Below the pieces are notes generated by a model. That model did no database searches. It worked only from the letters and a program-made list of their open reading frames with translations, and had not been told where the DNA came from. This document shows positions 55,075 to 63,920 of a stretch of DNA of 64,000 nucleotides, in pieces. The position numbers and the translations under genes are program-made. Source of the DNA: Iamia majanohamensis (GTDB taxonomy: Bacteria; Actinomycetota; Acidimicrobiia; Acidimicrobiales; Iamiaceae); NCBI RefSeq assembly GCF_028532485.1, contig NZ_CP116942.1, positions 2,914,001 through 2,978,000 on the forward strand. Direction: 5' to 3'. Position 1 is the stretch's first letter; each line of letters opens with the position of its first letter.

Positions 55075-55782
55075 GTGGCCCGTGCCACCCTGGGGGTGGT
55101 GCAGGGCGGCGAAGGACCAGCGACGGGGGCGGACCCGGCCTCGCGCGGGGACGACCGCGCCGCCGGGTGGGACGAGGCCACCGGGTGGGCCCGTCTCCTC
55201 GGCCAGCCCCCGCGATGGTTCTTCCACCTGGTGCTCCTCGTGCCCGTGGCGGTGGTCCTGTGGGGCGCCACCTCCCCGTACGGCGCCTTCCTCCCGCTGG
55301 TCTTCGGCGCCGGGGGCATCGTGCTCCTGGCTGGCGTCTGGCTGGCGCGGGCCGTCGCCTTCGCCGCAGCCTCACTGCGCCGGCCCCGCTCGGCACGGTG
55401 GCTCGCGGTGGCCCCGATCGCCGGGGTGGTGGTGGTCGCCCTGATGGTGGCCGACGTCCCCCTGCGCCTGCGGTGGGCCCAGAGCCGCCCGGCGTTCGAG
55501 GAGGTGGTGGCCACCGTCGACGCCGACGACGAGGCCCCCGTCGACGACGATCCCACGGTCGCCGGCTTCCCCCGCCGCCTCGGGAGCTACGAGGTCACGT
55601 CCGTGCTGGACTGGGACGGCGGGACGGCCTTCGTCGAGGCCGACGGCGGCTTCATCGACGACACCGGGTTCGTCCACCTGCCCGACGGGCCCGACGCCCT
55701 CTCCGACCAGCAGCGCGTGGGGTTCGTCTTGGACCTCCGGCACCTCGAGGGCGACTGGTACACCTTCACCCTCCACAACTGA
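55075..55782 (+). CDS. Membrane protein of unknown function
   Basis: About 235 aa. It has three hydrophobic segments: near residues 50-70 (FFHLVLLVPVAVVLWGA), 73-100 (FLPLVFGAGGIVLLAGVWLARAVAF) and 115-135 (WLAVAPIAGVVVVALMV). An extracellular domain of ~100 residues follows, rich in Asp and Gly (VATVDADDEAPVDDDP, SVLDWDGGTAFVEADGGFID). I do not recognise the family. The start is unsure: GTG 55075 is just past the repeats, while GTG 55096/55099 and ATG 55015 (inside a repeat) are alternatives. Confidence 0.65.
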   Translation: MARATLGVVQGGEGPATGADPASRGDDRAAGWDEATGWARLLGQPPRWFFHLVLLVPVAVVLWGATSPYGAFLPLVFGAGGIVLLAGVWLARAVAFAAASLRRPRSARWLAVAPIAGVVVVALMVADVPLRLRWAQSRPAFEEVVATVDADDEAPVDDDPTVAGFPRRLGSYEVTSVLDWDGGTAFVEADGGFIDDTGFVHLPDGPDALSDQQRVGFVLDLRHLEGDWYTFTLHN

Positions 55783-55808
55783 GCCGTCCGCCCGGCCGGC
55801 GTGGGTGA

Positions 55809-55824
55809 GAGCGTGGGGACGCTC
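55809..55824. terminator. Hairpin overlapping the stop of the propeller gene
   Basis: GAGCGT-GGGG-ACGCTC lies between the convergent genes ending at 55782 and 55823 and overlaps the stop of the latter. Confidence 0.35.
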
Positions 55825-56707
55825 AGGAGGGCTCGCCCCGGCCCGTGAGCTCGGTCATGGCGACGCCGTCGAAGGTGAGGCGACCGTCGCGGGCACGGGT
55901 CCCGTGGGCGCAGACCGCGCTGTCGTGGCCGGGGGGGTCCAGCCGCTGCATCGGCGACCCGTCGAGGGGCAGCTCCCACAGCCGCCACGACCCCTCCCGG
56001 TCGGAGTGCACGGTGAGGCGGTCGCCCCGGGGGTCGGGCCACGGGCCGTGGGTGTTGCCCCGGTCGTCGTTGGCGAAGGGCGTGAAGGTCCTCGTCCCCA
56101 GGTCGACGATGCCGACCCGGCGCCGGTCCCGGGCGATGTGGAAGGCGTAGAGCGAGGCGCCGTCGGGCGCCCAGGCCGGGCGGTACAGGAACAGGCCCTC
56201 GTCGAGCGGCTCGGGGTCCCGGCTGCCGTCGGCGGGGACGAGCCAGAGCCCCAGGCCGCGGTCCGAGACGAAGGCGATCGTCGTGCCGTCGGGGCTGAGC
56301 GCCGGCCGCTGGTCGACCCACGGCCCGTCGGTGACCTGGCGCACGTCGCTGCCGTCGACGGCCATGGTGAAGAGGTTCCAGTGGCCCGACGTGGGGTTGC
56401 CGGCCGGTGTCTCGTCGGCCATCGACCCGCCCGGGGCGCCGGACGCGGCGTCGGAGGTGAAGGCGATGCGGTCGCCGGCTAGGCCGAAGCTGCCGTGGCG
56501 GGCGCCGACGTCGGGCGCCGTCAGGGCCACGGGGTCGGCCCGGTCGGTGGGCGAGAGCCACAGCCGGGGGCGGGCCTCGGGCGGGCCGCCCCAGAAGACG
56601 ACCTCCGCCCCCTCGGGGTGGATGCAGGCCTGCATGTACGCCCCGTCCCCCGGGGAGGTGCGCACCGTGCCCCCGTCGGGGTCCCAGGCCCAGATGTCCT
56701 TCCGCAT
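55823..56707 (-). CDS. TolB/WD40-like beta-propeller protein
   Basis: 294 aa, no clear signal peptide. Repeated blade motifs of the PD40/TolB kind are visible: HPEGAEVVFWGGP, GDRIAFTSDA, LSPDGTTIAFVSDRG, WAPDGASLYAFH and DPRGDRLTVHSDREG. Such propellers mediate protein or ligand contacts; without a peptidase or Tol partner here, the role is unknown. ATG 56707 is used; a GTG 21 nt upstream (56728) is possible. lepA ends 47 bp upstream on the same strand, so the two may share transcripts. Confidence 0.8.
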   Translation of the reverse strand: MRKDIWAWDPDGGTVRTSPGDGAYMQACIHPEGAEVVFWGGPPEARPRLWLSPTDRADPVALTAPDVGARHGSFGLAGDRIAFTSDAASGAPGGSMADETPAGNPTSGHWNLFTMAVDGSDVRQVTDGPWVDQRPALSPDGTTIAFVSDRGLGLWLVPADGSRDPEPLDEGLFLYRPAWAPDGASLYAFHIARDRRRVGIVDLGTRTFTPFANDDRGNTHGPWPDPRGDRLTVHSDREGSWRLWELPLDGSPMQRLDPPGHDSAVCAHGTRARDGRLTFDGVAMTELTGRGEPS

Positions 56708-56753
56708 GGCCGCAGTGTGGCCCACCACCGCGCCCCCGGCCCGTGCGGCGCGC

Positions 56754-58538
56754 CTACTCGTCGAGCTTGAGGGCGGAGACGAACGCCTCCTGGGGCACCT
56801 CGACCCGCCCGATGGACTTCATCTTCTTCTTGCCCTCCTTCTGGCGGTCGAGCAGCTTGCGCTTGCGGCTGATGTCGCCGCCGTAGCACTTGGCCAGCAC
56901 GTCCTTGCGCTTGGCCTTGACCGTCTGGCGGGCGATGATCCGACCCCCCATGGCCGCCTGGATGGGCACGTCGAAGAGCTGCCGGGGGATGAGCTCCTTG
57001 AGCTTCTCGCACATGCGCCGGCCGTAGTCGTCGGCCTTGGTCCGGTGGACGATCATGGAGAAGGCGTCGACGGGCTGGGAGTTGAGCAGGACGTCGACCT
57101 TCACCAGGTCCGACACGTCGTCGCCGGCGGGCTCGTAGTCGAGGCTGGCGTAGCCCTGGGTCCGGCTCTTCAGCTGGTCGAAGAAGTCGGTGACGACCTC
57201 GGCCAGCGGGATCTTGTAGCGGAGCTCGACGCGCTCGGGCGAGAGGTACTCGAGCTTGTCCATCTCGCCCCGCCGGGTCTGGCACAGGTCCATGAGGGTG
57301 CCCGTGTAGTCCGACGGGGTCAGGAGGGTGACGTTGAGGAACGGCTCCTCGATGGCCTCCACCTCGGCCCCGTCGGGCATCTCGGAGGGGTTGTCGATCT
57401 CGACCACCTCGCCGCCCTTGGTGTGGACCCGGTAGGCGACCGACGGCGCGGTGGCGATGAGGTTGAGGTCGAACTCGCGCTCGAGGCGCTCGCGCACGAT
57501 CTCCATGTGGAGCAGCCCGAGGAACCCGCAGCGGAAGCCGAAGCCGAGGGCGCCGGAGCTCTCGGGCTCGTAGGTGAAGCTGGAGTCGTTGAGCCGCAGC
57601 CGCTCCAGCGCCTCCCGCAGGTCCGGAAACTGGTCGCCGTCGACCGGGTACATCCCGCAGAACACCATGGGCTTGGGGTCGCGGTAGCCCTCCAGGGCCT
57701 CCTCGGCCGGGCGGGCGGCGTCGGTGACGGTCTCGCCCGAGCGGGCCTCGCCCACGTCCTTGATGCCGGCGATGAGGTAGCCGGTCTCGCCCGGGCCGAG
57801 GGTGTCGACCGCGATCGGCCCCGGGCTGCGGATGCCGATCTCCTCGGCCTGGTGGGACGCCCCGGCCTGGAGGAAGCGGAGCTTCTGGCCCGAGCGCAGG
57901 GTGCCGTCCATGACCCGCACCGACGACACCACCCCCCGGTACTGGTCGAAGTGGCTGTCGAAGATGAGGGCCCGCAGGGTGTCGTCGGCCGCGCCCACCG
58001 GGGCGGGGATGCGGTCGACCACGGCGTCGAGGAGCTCGGGCACGCCGTCGCCGGTCTTGGCGCTGATGCGCAGCACCTCCTCGGCGGGGATGCCGAGCAC
58101 CGACTCGATCTCCTCCGCGCAGCGGTCGGGGTCGGCCGCCGGCAGGTCGAGCTTGTTCATGCAGGCCACGATCTCGAGGTCGTTCTCGAGGGCCAGGTAG
58201 CAGTTGGCCAGCGTCTGGGCCTCGATGCCCTGGGCCGCGTCGACGAGCAGGACGACGCCCTCGCAGGCGGCCAGGGAGCGGCTGACCTCGTAGCCGAAGT
58301 CGACGTGGCCGGGGGTGTCGATGAGGTTGATGACGTGGTCGCGCCAGTCCAGGCGCACGGACTGGAGCTTGATGGTGATGCCCCGCTCCCGCTCCAGGTC
58401 CATGGAGTCGAGGTACTGGGCGCGCATGTCCCGGGCGTCGACGGTGCCGCTCAGCTCGAGCACCCGGTCCGACAGGGTGGTCTTGCCGTGGTCGATGTGG
58501 GCGATGATGGAGATGTTGCGGAGGCGATCGAGGTCCAT
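56754..58538 (-). CDS. lepA: Elongation factor 4 (LepA)
   Basis: 594-aa translational GTPase that acts on stalled or initiating ribosomes. G1 [10 protein letters not shown] is at about residues 15-24, G3 is DTPGHVDF and G4 is NKLD. The C-terminal LepA-specific domain ends in [20 protein letters not shown]. Domain order is that of EF-G lacking domain IV. Length is normal. The promoter hexamer TAGGCT is 13 nt upstream. The N-terminus carries [10 protein letters not shown] as in other LepA proteins. Confidence 0.97.
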   Translation of the reverse strand: MDLDRLRNISIIAHIDHGKTTLSDRVLELSGTVDARDMRAQYLDSMDLERERGITIKLQSVRLDWRDHVINLIDTPGHVDFGYEVSRSLAACEGVVLLVDAAQGIEAQTLANCYLALENDLEIVACMNKLDLPAADPDRCAEEIESVLGIPAEEVLRISAKTGDGVPELLDAVVDRIPAPVGAADDTLRALIFDSHFDQYRGVVSSVRVMDGTLRSGQKLRFLQAGASHQAEEIGIRSPGPIAVDTLGPGETGYLIAGIKDVGEARSGETVTDAARPAEEALEGYRDPKPMVFCGMYPVDGDQFPDLREALERLRLNDSSFTYEPESSGALGFGFRCGFLGLLHMEIVRERLEREFDLNLIATAPSVAYRVHTKGGEVVEIDNPSEMPDGAEVEAIEEPFLNVTLLTPSDYTGTLMDLCQTRRGEMDKLEYLSPERVELRYKIPLAEVVTDFFDQLKSRTQGYASLDYEPAGDDVSDLVKVDVLLNSQPVDAFSMIVHRTKADDYGRRMCEKLKELIPRQLFDVPIQAAMGGRIIARQTVKAKRKDVLAKCYGGDISRKRKLLDRQKEGKKKMKSIGRVEVPQEAFVSALKLDE

Positions 58539-58550
58539 GGCGGTCCGTCG

Positions 58551-58556
58551 AGCCTA
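58551..58556 (-). promoter_or_regulatory. -10 element of lepA
   Basis: Minus-strand TAGGCT ends 13 nt before the lepA ATG. Confidence 0.4.
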
Positions 58557-58591
58557 CTGAGCGACGGTCCCCGCCCAGCCCTCGATCCCGG

Positions 58592-59734
58592 TCAGGACGG
58601 GCGGTCGGCCAGCGTCAGCACGCCCACCGCGGGGCGGTTGAACAGCCGCACCTGCGGGGCCCGGCCCCGCTCCACGCCCACCCCGGGCGAGACGTAGACG
58701 GCGTTGCCGTCCACCTCGTGCAGGCCGCCCCGGGCCACGTGGCGGGGCACGTCGGTGAGGGTGAGCGGGGGCCCGAACCCGGGGACCACCACCTGTCCGC
58801 CGTGGGTGTGGCCGGCCACCACCAGGTCGACCGCACCCGGGGCGAGGCCGAGCACGGTGTCGGGGCGGTGGCTGAGCAGCACGGTGACGGCCTCGTCGTC
58901 CGGCGTGGCCGCCAGCTCGGCGCGGACGCAGTCGCCGCCCTCGTCGCCGGGCAGGCCGCCGGCGAGGGTGGTCCCGCCGATGCGCACCGTCCTGTCCCCC
59001 ACCGCCACCTCGACGACCTCGTCGTCGAGGATCACCGCACCGGAGCCGCGGAAGATGCGATCCGCGCTGTCGCCCAGGTCGGAGTCGCCTCGCACCACGT
59101 AGACCCCGTGGGGTGCCCGCAGGCGTCCGAGGTCGGCGCGGAGCGCCGGGAGCTCGGCGGCCAGCCGCTCGGGCGGGCCCTGGAAGAGGTCGCCGGCGAC
59201 CAGGACCAGGTCGGGCTCGGACGCCAGCACGGCGTCGACCGCGGCCCGCTCGTGGTCGCCCACCTGCAGCGTCTGGTAGTCGGCCAGGACCGCGACGCGG
59301 ACCGGGTCGTCCCCCGCCCGCCCCCCGTCGACCGGGACGGCGACCTCGTCGACCCGCAGCCAGGTGGGCTCGACGTGGGTGGCGTAGGCGCCCACCGGCG
59401 CCGGGAGCAGGAGGAGCCCGGCCCCGACGAGGACCAGGCGACCGCCGCCGGCCCGGAGGCGCAGCACCACGAGGCCGAGGCCCAGCAGCGGGAGGCTGAC
59501 GGTGAGCCCCAGGTAGAGCAGGTGCATGGCCGTGAAGCCCCAGCGGATCTGGCCGCTGGGGAGCGTCCCGGTCCACACGAGCGCGGCGGCCCCCACCGCC
59601 GCAGCCGCCAGCAGGCCGGCCAGCACCGCCCACCCGTCGACCCGGGCCCGCCGGCGCACGACCCCCGCCGCCGCGCCCGTGCCGGCGATCCCGGCCACCA
59701 CGGCGGCCAGCGTGAGGGGCAGGGTGACGGACAT
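58592..59734 (-). CDS. Membrane-anchored metallophosphoesterase
   Basis: 380 aa. Four N-terminal transmembrane helices (about residues 3-120) precede a calcineurin-like phosphoesterase domain. The first strand is atypical: VRVAVLADYQTL where most have DxH, so one metal ligand appears changed. The rest is standard: LVLVAGDLFQG, VYVVRGDSD (Asp instead of NHE/NHD), LLSHRPD and VAGHTHGGQV. The family (YkuE/YaeI-like) acts on phospholipid or nucleotide phosphates; altered ligands leave activity open. ATG 59734 begins directly at the first helix. Confidence 0.83.
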   Translation of the reverse strand: MSVTLPLTLAAVVAGIAGTGAAAGVVRRRARVDGWAVLAGLLAAAAVGAAALVWTGTLPSGQIRWGFTAMHLLYLGLTVSLPLLGLGLVVLRLRAGGGRLVLVGAGLLLLPAPVGAYATHVEPTWLRVDEVAVPVDGGRAGDDPVRVAVLADYQTLQVGDHERAAVDAVLASEPDLVLVAGDLFQGPPERLAAELPALRADLGRLRAPHGVYVVRGDSDLGDSADRIFRGSGAVILDDEVVEVAVGDRTVRIGGTTLAGGLPGDEGGDCVRAELAATPDDEAVTVLLSHRPDTVLGLAPGAVDLVVAGHTHGGQVVVPGFGPPLTLTDVPRHVARGGLHEVDGNAVYVSPGVGVERGRAPQVRLFNRPAVGVLTLADRPS

Positions 59735-59865
59735 GGCGCGCCAGGCTGGTCGGGGTCGGGCCCGCGACGGCGTCGGCCCCGGGGGTGGGGGGTCCCCGGC
59801 GCCGCCGCGCCCACCGGTGGCCGCGGTCACCAGCCGTGCATGTGACCGGTGGGGGGTGGAGCCGG

Positions 59866-59871
59866 TAGTGT
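59866..59871 (+). promoter_or_regulatory. -10 element of rpsT
   Basis: GGTAGTGT contains TAGTGT; the leader would be about 35 nt and carries GAGGA near 59904. Confidence 0.45.
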
Positions 59872-59913
59872 CTCCGGGCTGTCAACCGAGTCGACCTCCG
59901 CCCGAGGACCCCA

Positions 59914-60174
59914 GTGGCCAACATCAAGAGCCAGATCAAGCGCAACCGCCAGAACGAGAAGCGGCGCGTCCGCAACAAGGCCGTGCGCTCCGACCTCCGC
60001 ACCCGGTCCAAGGTGGCCGAGGCCGCTGCGGTCGAGGGTGCCGACGACGCCGACGAGGCCCTCCGCCTGGCGGTGAAGCGCATCGACCAGGCCGCCTCCA
60101 AGGGCGTCATCCACAAGAACCAGGCCGCCCGGCGCAAGTCGCGCCTGGTCAAGCGGGTCTCGGCCCAGGACTGA
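59914..60174 (+). CDS. rpsT: 30S ribosomal protein S20
   Basis: 86-aa, Lys/Arg/Ala-rich helical-bundle protein of the 30S body. It starts [18 protein letters not shown] and has the C-terminal [19 protein letters not shown] 59914 is preceded by GAGGA. As in many bacteria it stands next to holA, here in the convergent orientation with a terminator between. The gene is monocistronic. Confidence 0.98.
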   Translation: MANIKSQIKRNRQNEKRRVRNKAVRSDLRTRSKVAEAAAVEGADDADEALRLAVKRIDQAASKGVIHKNQAARRKSRLVKRVSAQD

Positions 60175-60182
60175 GCCGGTCC

Positions 60183-60237
60183 GGTCCCCCGCACGGGGAC
60201 CACGGCCCACCGAGGGAGCGCCGGTCCGCCGGCGCTC
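60183..60237. terminator. Double hairpin between rpsT and holA
   Basis: GGTCCCC-N5-GGGGACC (60183-60201) and GAGCGCCGG-TCCG-CCGGCGCTC (60216-60237) lie between the facing stops at 60174 and 60262. The second ends in TCTCGTCG. Confidence 0.6.
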
Positions 60238-60261
60238 TCGTCGCGTCCGGGCCCGCTCGGC

Positions 60262-61263
60262 TCAGCGGCGTCGGCCCCGGCTGGCCCGGGCCAGGCGGGC
60301 CACCAGGACCTCCATCACCAGCTCGTCGGGCCAGGCCTGGGCCCCGCGGAGGTCGAGGTCGGCGTCGGCCAGCCAGGTGATGGCCCGGCGGATGCCGCCC
60401 GGGCCCAGGGCCCGGGCCTGGGTCATGGCCTTCTTGGCCGGGAAGGTGGAGCCGCGCATCCCAAGGAGGGCGGCCGCCTCCTTCTCGGACCGCACGTCGG
60501 TGCCGTCGAGGCGGAGCATCCGGGCGTAGTGGGAGTGGAGGGTGGCCATCACCTGGAGGGGGTGGCGGTCGCCGCCGTGCACCATGCGGTGCAGCAGGTC
60601 GAGGGCCTTGGCCGCGTCGCCGGAGTCGATGGCATCGGTGAGCTCCCACGGGGGGACCCCGCCGGCCTCGCCCAGCCAGGGGCGGACGTCCTCGGCCCCG
60701 AGCCGGGCCCCGGGGCCGTGCACGCCGACGAGGCGGCCGGCCAGCTCCACCACCGCGCCGGCGTTCTCCCCCAGCTGCCCGGCCACCAGCGAGGCCGCGG
60801 CGCGGTCGAGGGTGAGGTCGTGGGCGGCCATCTGCTCGATGACCCAGGCGTCCTTGCCCCGCCCGGGGGCGTCGGTCTCGACCACCTCGCCGCCGGCGGC
60901 CTTGATCGCCTTGGTGAGCGTCGGGGGCACGTTGCCGAGGCGGGTGCCGGGCTCGGGGCTGCGCTCCCAGACCAGCACCAGGTCGGTGCTGTCGAGCGGT
61001 GCGGCCAGGTGCTCGAGGAGGGGCTTGAGGGCGTCCTGGTTGGGGAACCGGCCCATGTGGCGGGCCACGACGATGCGGCGATCGGTGAGGAACGGGAGCG
61101 TGTTGGCCGCGTCGACGACGGCGGCCAGCTCGTACTCGGGGCCGGCGTGCTCGTCGACCAGCAGCCCCCGGTCGCCGTCGCCCACCAGCTGGTCGACCAG
61201 GCCCACCACCGCGCCCTCGCGCAGGACGTCGTCGCCGCCCTTGATCAGCCGGACCGAGCCCAT
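60262..61263 (-). CDS. holA: DNA polymerase III subunit delta
   Basis: 333-aa clamp-loader subunit that opens the sliding clamp. The N-terminal AAA+-like fold (VRLIKGGDDVLREGAV, LPFLTDRRIVVARHMGRF) lacks a P-loop, as expected for delta. It has the KAIKAAGGEVVETDAP strand, the LGENAGAVVELAGRL helix and the C-terminal collar helices (LLHRMVHGGDRHPLQVMATLHSHYARML). It overlaps an upstream 78-codon gene (TGATG), so the two are co-translated. Confidence 0.92.
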   Translation of the reverse strand: MGSVRLIKGGDDVLREGAVVGLVDQLVGDGDRGLLVDEHAGPEYELAAVVDAANTLPFLTDRRIVVARHMGRFPNQDALKPLLEHLAAPLDSTDLVLVWERSPEPGTRLGNVPPTLTKAIKAAGGEVVETDAPGRGKDAWVIEQMAAHDLTLDRAAASLVAGQLGENAGAVVELAGRLVGVHGPGARLGAEDVRPWLGEAGGVPPWELTDAIDSGDAAKALDLLHRMVHGGDRHPLQVMATLHSHYARMLRLDGTDVRSEKEAAALLGMRGSTFPAKKAMTQARALGPGGIRRAITWLADADLDLRGAQAWPDELVMEVLVARLARASRGRRR

Positions 61264-61499
61264 CAGGTGGCCCGCTCCCGGTCGCGAGCCCCGGCGGCCA
61301 CGATCGCGTCGATCACCGTCGCCGCCCGGTGGGCGGCCCGGGGGTCGCCGGTGCGGACGGTGGCGGCGCCGTCGATGCGGGCGGCGGCGACGAGGGCGGC
61401 CACCTCGGCCCCGTCGGACCCACCGGTGTCGAGGTCCACCTCGGAGGAGGGGTCGTCGACGAGGGTCAGCGGGGGGAGCCCGGGCGCGACATCGACCAC
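61263..61499 (-). CDS. Small unknown protein coupled to holA
   Basis: 78 aa, soluble. It is acidic at the start (LVDDPSSEVDLDTGG) with a helical C-terminal half (AAHRAATVIDAIVAAGARDRER). I do not recognise it. The stop overlaps the holA start, and GTG 61499 has a TAGGGT -10 hexamer ending 8 nt upstream. So this gene, not holA, opens the transcript. It may be a regulator peptide for holA translation or an unrelated small protein. Confidence 0.6.
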   Translation of the reverse strand: MVDVAPGLPPLTLVDDPSSEVDLDTGGSDGAEVAALVAAARIDGAATVRTGDPRAAHRAATVIDAIVAAGARDRERAT

Positions 61500-61506
61500 G
61501 CCGGCG

Positions 61507-61512
61507 ACCCTA
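61507..61512 (-). promoter_or_regulatory. -10 element of the small gene-holA transcript
   Basis: Minus-strand GGGTAGGGT holds TAGGGT, ending 8 nt before GTG 61499. Confidence 0.45.
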
Positions 61513-61551
61513 CCCTCGGGCCCGACAGCTCGGATCGGGTGGAGCTGGGCG

Positions 61552-61947
61552 TCACCGACCGTGGGGTGGTCGCGTCCCGATCGTCGCGACCTGACCCGAG
61601 ATCCGGCGCTGGACGGCCCGCAGGAGCAGGATCGACTCCTCGTCGGTGAGGCCGACCGTCGACCTCCAGTCGAGACCCGAGCCGACCACGTTGCTGGCGA
61701 AGCACACCTCCGTCGCCAGCAGCAGGCGCGTCCAGTCGAGCCGGGTCATCGGGGCCGCAGCATCGAGGGCCTCGATGAGCCGGTGCCCCTCGTCGAGGAG
61801 GTCCCGCTCGGTGCGGAAGCCCAGTGCAACCGCCATCTCCTCGGTGCACCGGGCCGGGCCTCCCCAGCCGCCGATCCCTCCGCGCAGGAGGCGACGCTCG
61901 GCCGGGCTGAGGGGGATGTCCATGAGGTCGTCGGGCGAGTGATCCAC
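61552..61947 (-). CDS. Hypothetical protein
   Basis: About 131 aa, soluble, mostly helical. Recognisable stretches include DIPLSPAERRLLRGGIGGWGG, CTEEMAVALGF, LTDEESILLLRAVQRRI and a C-terminal GTRPPHGR. Similar proteins occur in actinobacteria without a known role, but I could not name the family. Start options are GTG 61947, GTG 61965 and ATG 61923; none has a clear ribosome-binding site. It stands between the small holA-linked gene and comEC, all on the minus strand. Confidence 0.65.
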   Translation of the reverse strand: MDHSPDDLMDIPLSPAERRLLRGGIGGWGGPARCTEEMAVALGFRTERDLLDEGHRLIEALDAAAPMTRLDWTRLLLATEVCFASNVVGSGLDWRSTVGLTDEESILLLRAVQRRISGQVATIGTRPPHGR

Positions 61948-62075
61948 GTGGCCATCGTGATGCACGGCCGACGGCCACGGGGCCGTGCCGACCTCAGCCC
62001 TGCGCCCGCCTGGCACCCCGAGCGGCATGCGCGAGCACCTGCCCCGGTCTGGGCGGCGAGTCTTCCCGCGACCCG

Positions 62076-63920
62076 TCAGTCCTCGTCCACGGGTGGGGTG
62101 CAGGGGGCGGCCGAGGCGGGGGCGACGCAGGCGGCCTCGTCGGTGGCCACGACGACGAGGCCGCCGAGCCGGACCGCGCCCGGCGGGTCGCGGCCCAGCC
62201 ACAGCACCCGGCCGGGGGCGAGGCGGTGGCGGGCGGCCCGCTCCTCGTCGCCCGCCCCGGAGCCGGGGCCGAGGACGAGCACGTCGAGGCGGGTCACGCC
62301 GGCGAGGCGGAGGCCCTCGAGGGTGTCGGCCGGCCCGGTGCCCGGCGCGACCACCACCACCGTCGCGCCACCGGCGCGCCACACCTCCACCCCCGCGACC
62401 GGTGCGGCGTGCACCGGGGGGCGGGTGAGGGCCAGGCCCGGGGCGACCAGGGCACCGAGGGCGACAGCACACGCGACGGCCCCGAGGAGCCGCCGCGACC
62501 GACGGGCCCCGCCGGCGAGCACCGCGAGGCCGACGGCCGCCCCGAGGGCGGCCAGGTGGGGCCAACCCAGCTCGCCGAGGGGCACCGACGACGCCCGGCG
62601 GGCCACCCCCGCCACCCAGTCGAGGGCGACGGCGGTGGGGACGTGGGCCGGCCCCGCGATCGAGGGCACCAGCCCGGCCACGACCCCGGCGGGCAGGCCC
62701 CACGTCATCACCAGGGCCGCCGCCGGGGCCGCCAGCACGTTGGCCGGCAGCGACGCCACCGGGACGCCCCCGAAGGTCCCCACCAGCAGGGGCGCCACCC
62801 CGAGCTGGGCCGAGGCGGTGACGGCGACCGGCAGTCCCAGGGCGGGGGGCAGCGGCAGGGCCGCCAGCAGCCGGGGCCCGAGCACCACGATGCCGGCGGT
62901 GGCCGCCACCGAGAGCCGGAAGCCGGTGGAGCGCACGAGGAAGGGGTCGACGAGCACGAGGCCGGTCACCGCCAGCGCCAGGAGGTGGACCCCGGTGGTG
63001 GGCCGCCCCCGGGTCGTCGCCACCAGGGCGGCTCCGGCCATGGCCACGGCCCGCAGCACCGAGGGCTCGAAGCGGGTGACGGTGGCGAACAGCGCGAGGA
63101 GCACCACCACCAGCACCACGCGTGTCCCAGGCCCGGCCCGGCGCAGCACCGGCGCCGCCACCGCGAGCACGAAGGCCACGTTCTGGCCGGAGACGGCGAG
63201 GAGGTGCGAGAGCCCGGAGCCACGGAAGTCGTCGGTGACCTCGGGGGACTGCTCGCGGTCGTCGCCCAGCACCAGGCCGAGGAACAGCGACCGCCGATCC
63301 GGGCCCAGCCCGGCCGCCCCGTCGGCCAGGGTGCGGCGCAGGTGGTTGGCGGCCCGCCACGGCGCCGCGGCTTCCCCGCCCGGCGCTGCGTCGGTGACGG
63401 TGAGGCGGCCGCTGACGTGGCGCACCCGCAGCCAGGAGGCGTCGTCGGGCAGCGGCCCGAGCCGTCCCTCCACCCGCACCCGCTCACCGGCAAGGCGGGC
63501 GAGGACGGTCTCGGCCGCGGGCGGGTCGGCCACGAGCAGCACGAGGCGGCCCTCCAGGCGGGCCACGACCTCGACCCCGCCCCACCGGGCCTCCGGGTCG
63601 CCGACCAGGGTCACCTGTCCGGCCACCTCCCGGGGGGCCGGCGGCTCCATGCCGGCGTCGGCCCGGGCCGCGAGGGACGAGGCGGCGAGGCCGGCGGCGA
63701 GGACCAGCAGGGCGGGGCGGCGGACGGCCAGCGCCACGGCGAGGAGCGCGACCGGCACGATCAGGGCCACGGGGCGCCCCAGCGATGCACCCCCCACGGT
63801 GGCCGCGGCCAGCGCGCAGGCCCCGGCCGGTCCGAGCGCCCGCGCCGGTGCCGGCGGGGGCGGGAGGCCGACCCCCTCGGGCCCTGCGACCGGCGGGGCG
63901 GGTGGGAGCAGCGCGGTCAC
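62076..63920 (-). CDS. comEC: Competence DNA channel protein ComEC
   Basis: 614-aa polytopic protein with an N-terminal hydrophobic region, an OB-like domain (about residues 95-180) and the Competence domain: SGLSHLLAVSGQNVAFVLAVA, and further helices to about residue 490. Its job is to pass single-stranded DNA across the membrane. The C-terminal metallo-beta-lactamase-like domain is rudimentary: after VEVWRAGGATVVVVAPG the usual HXHXDH is missing (LDVLVLGPGSGAGDEERAARH). GTG 63920 overlaps the stop of the upstream gene (GTGA), which looks like comEA. Confidence 0.92.
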   Translation of the reverse strand: MTALLPPAPPVAGPEGVGLPPPPAPARALGPAGACALAAATVGGASLGRPVALIVPVALLAVALAVRRPALLVLAAGLAASSLAARADAGMEPPAPREVAGQVTLVGDPEARWGGVEVVARLEGRLVLLVADPPAAETVLARLAGERVRVEGRLGPLPDDASWLRVRHVSGRLTVTDAAPGGEAAAPWRAANHLRRTLADGAAGLGPDRRSLFLGLVLGDDREQSPEVTDDFRGSGLSHLLAVSGQNVAFVLAVAAPVLRRAGPGTRVVLVVVLLALFATVTRFEPSVLRAVAMAGAALVATTRGRPTTGVHLLALAVTGLVLVDPFLVRSTGFRLSVAATAGIVVLGPRLLAALPLPPALGLPVAVTASAQLGVAPLLVGTFGGVPVASLPANVLAAPAAALVMTWGLPAGVVAGLVPSIAGPAHVPTAVALDWVAGVARRASSVPLGELGWPHLAALGAAVGLAVLAGGARRSRRLLGAVACAVALGALVAPGLALTRPPVHAAPVAGVEVWRAGGATVVVVAPGTGPADTLEGLRLAGVTRLDVLVLGPGSGAGDEERAARHRLAPGRVLWLGRDPPGAVRLGGLVVVATDEAACVAPASAAPCTPPVDED

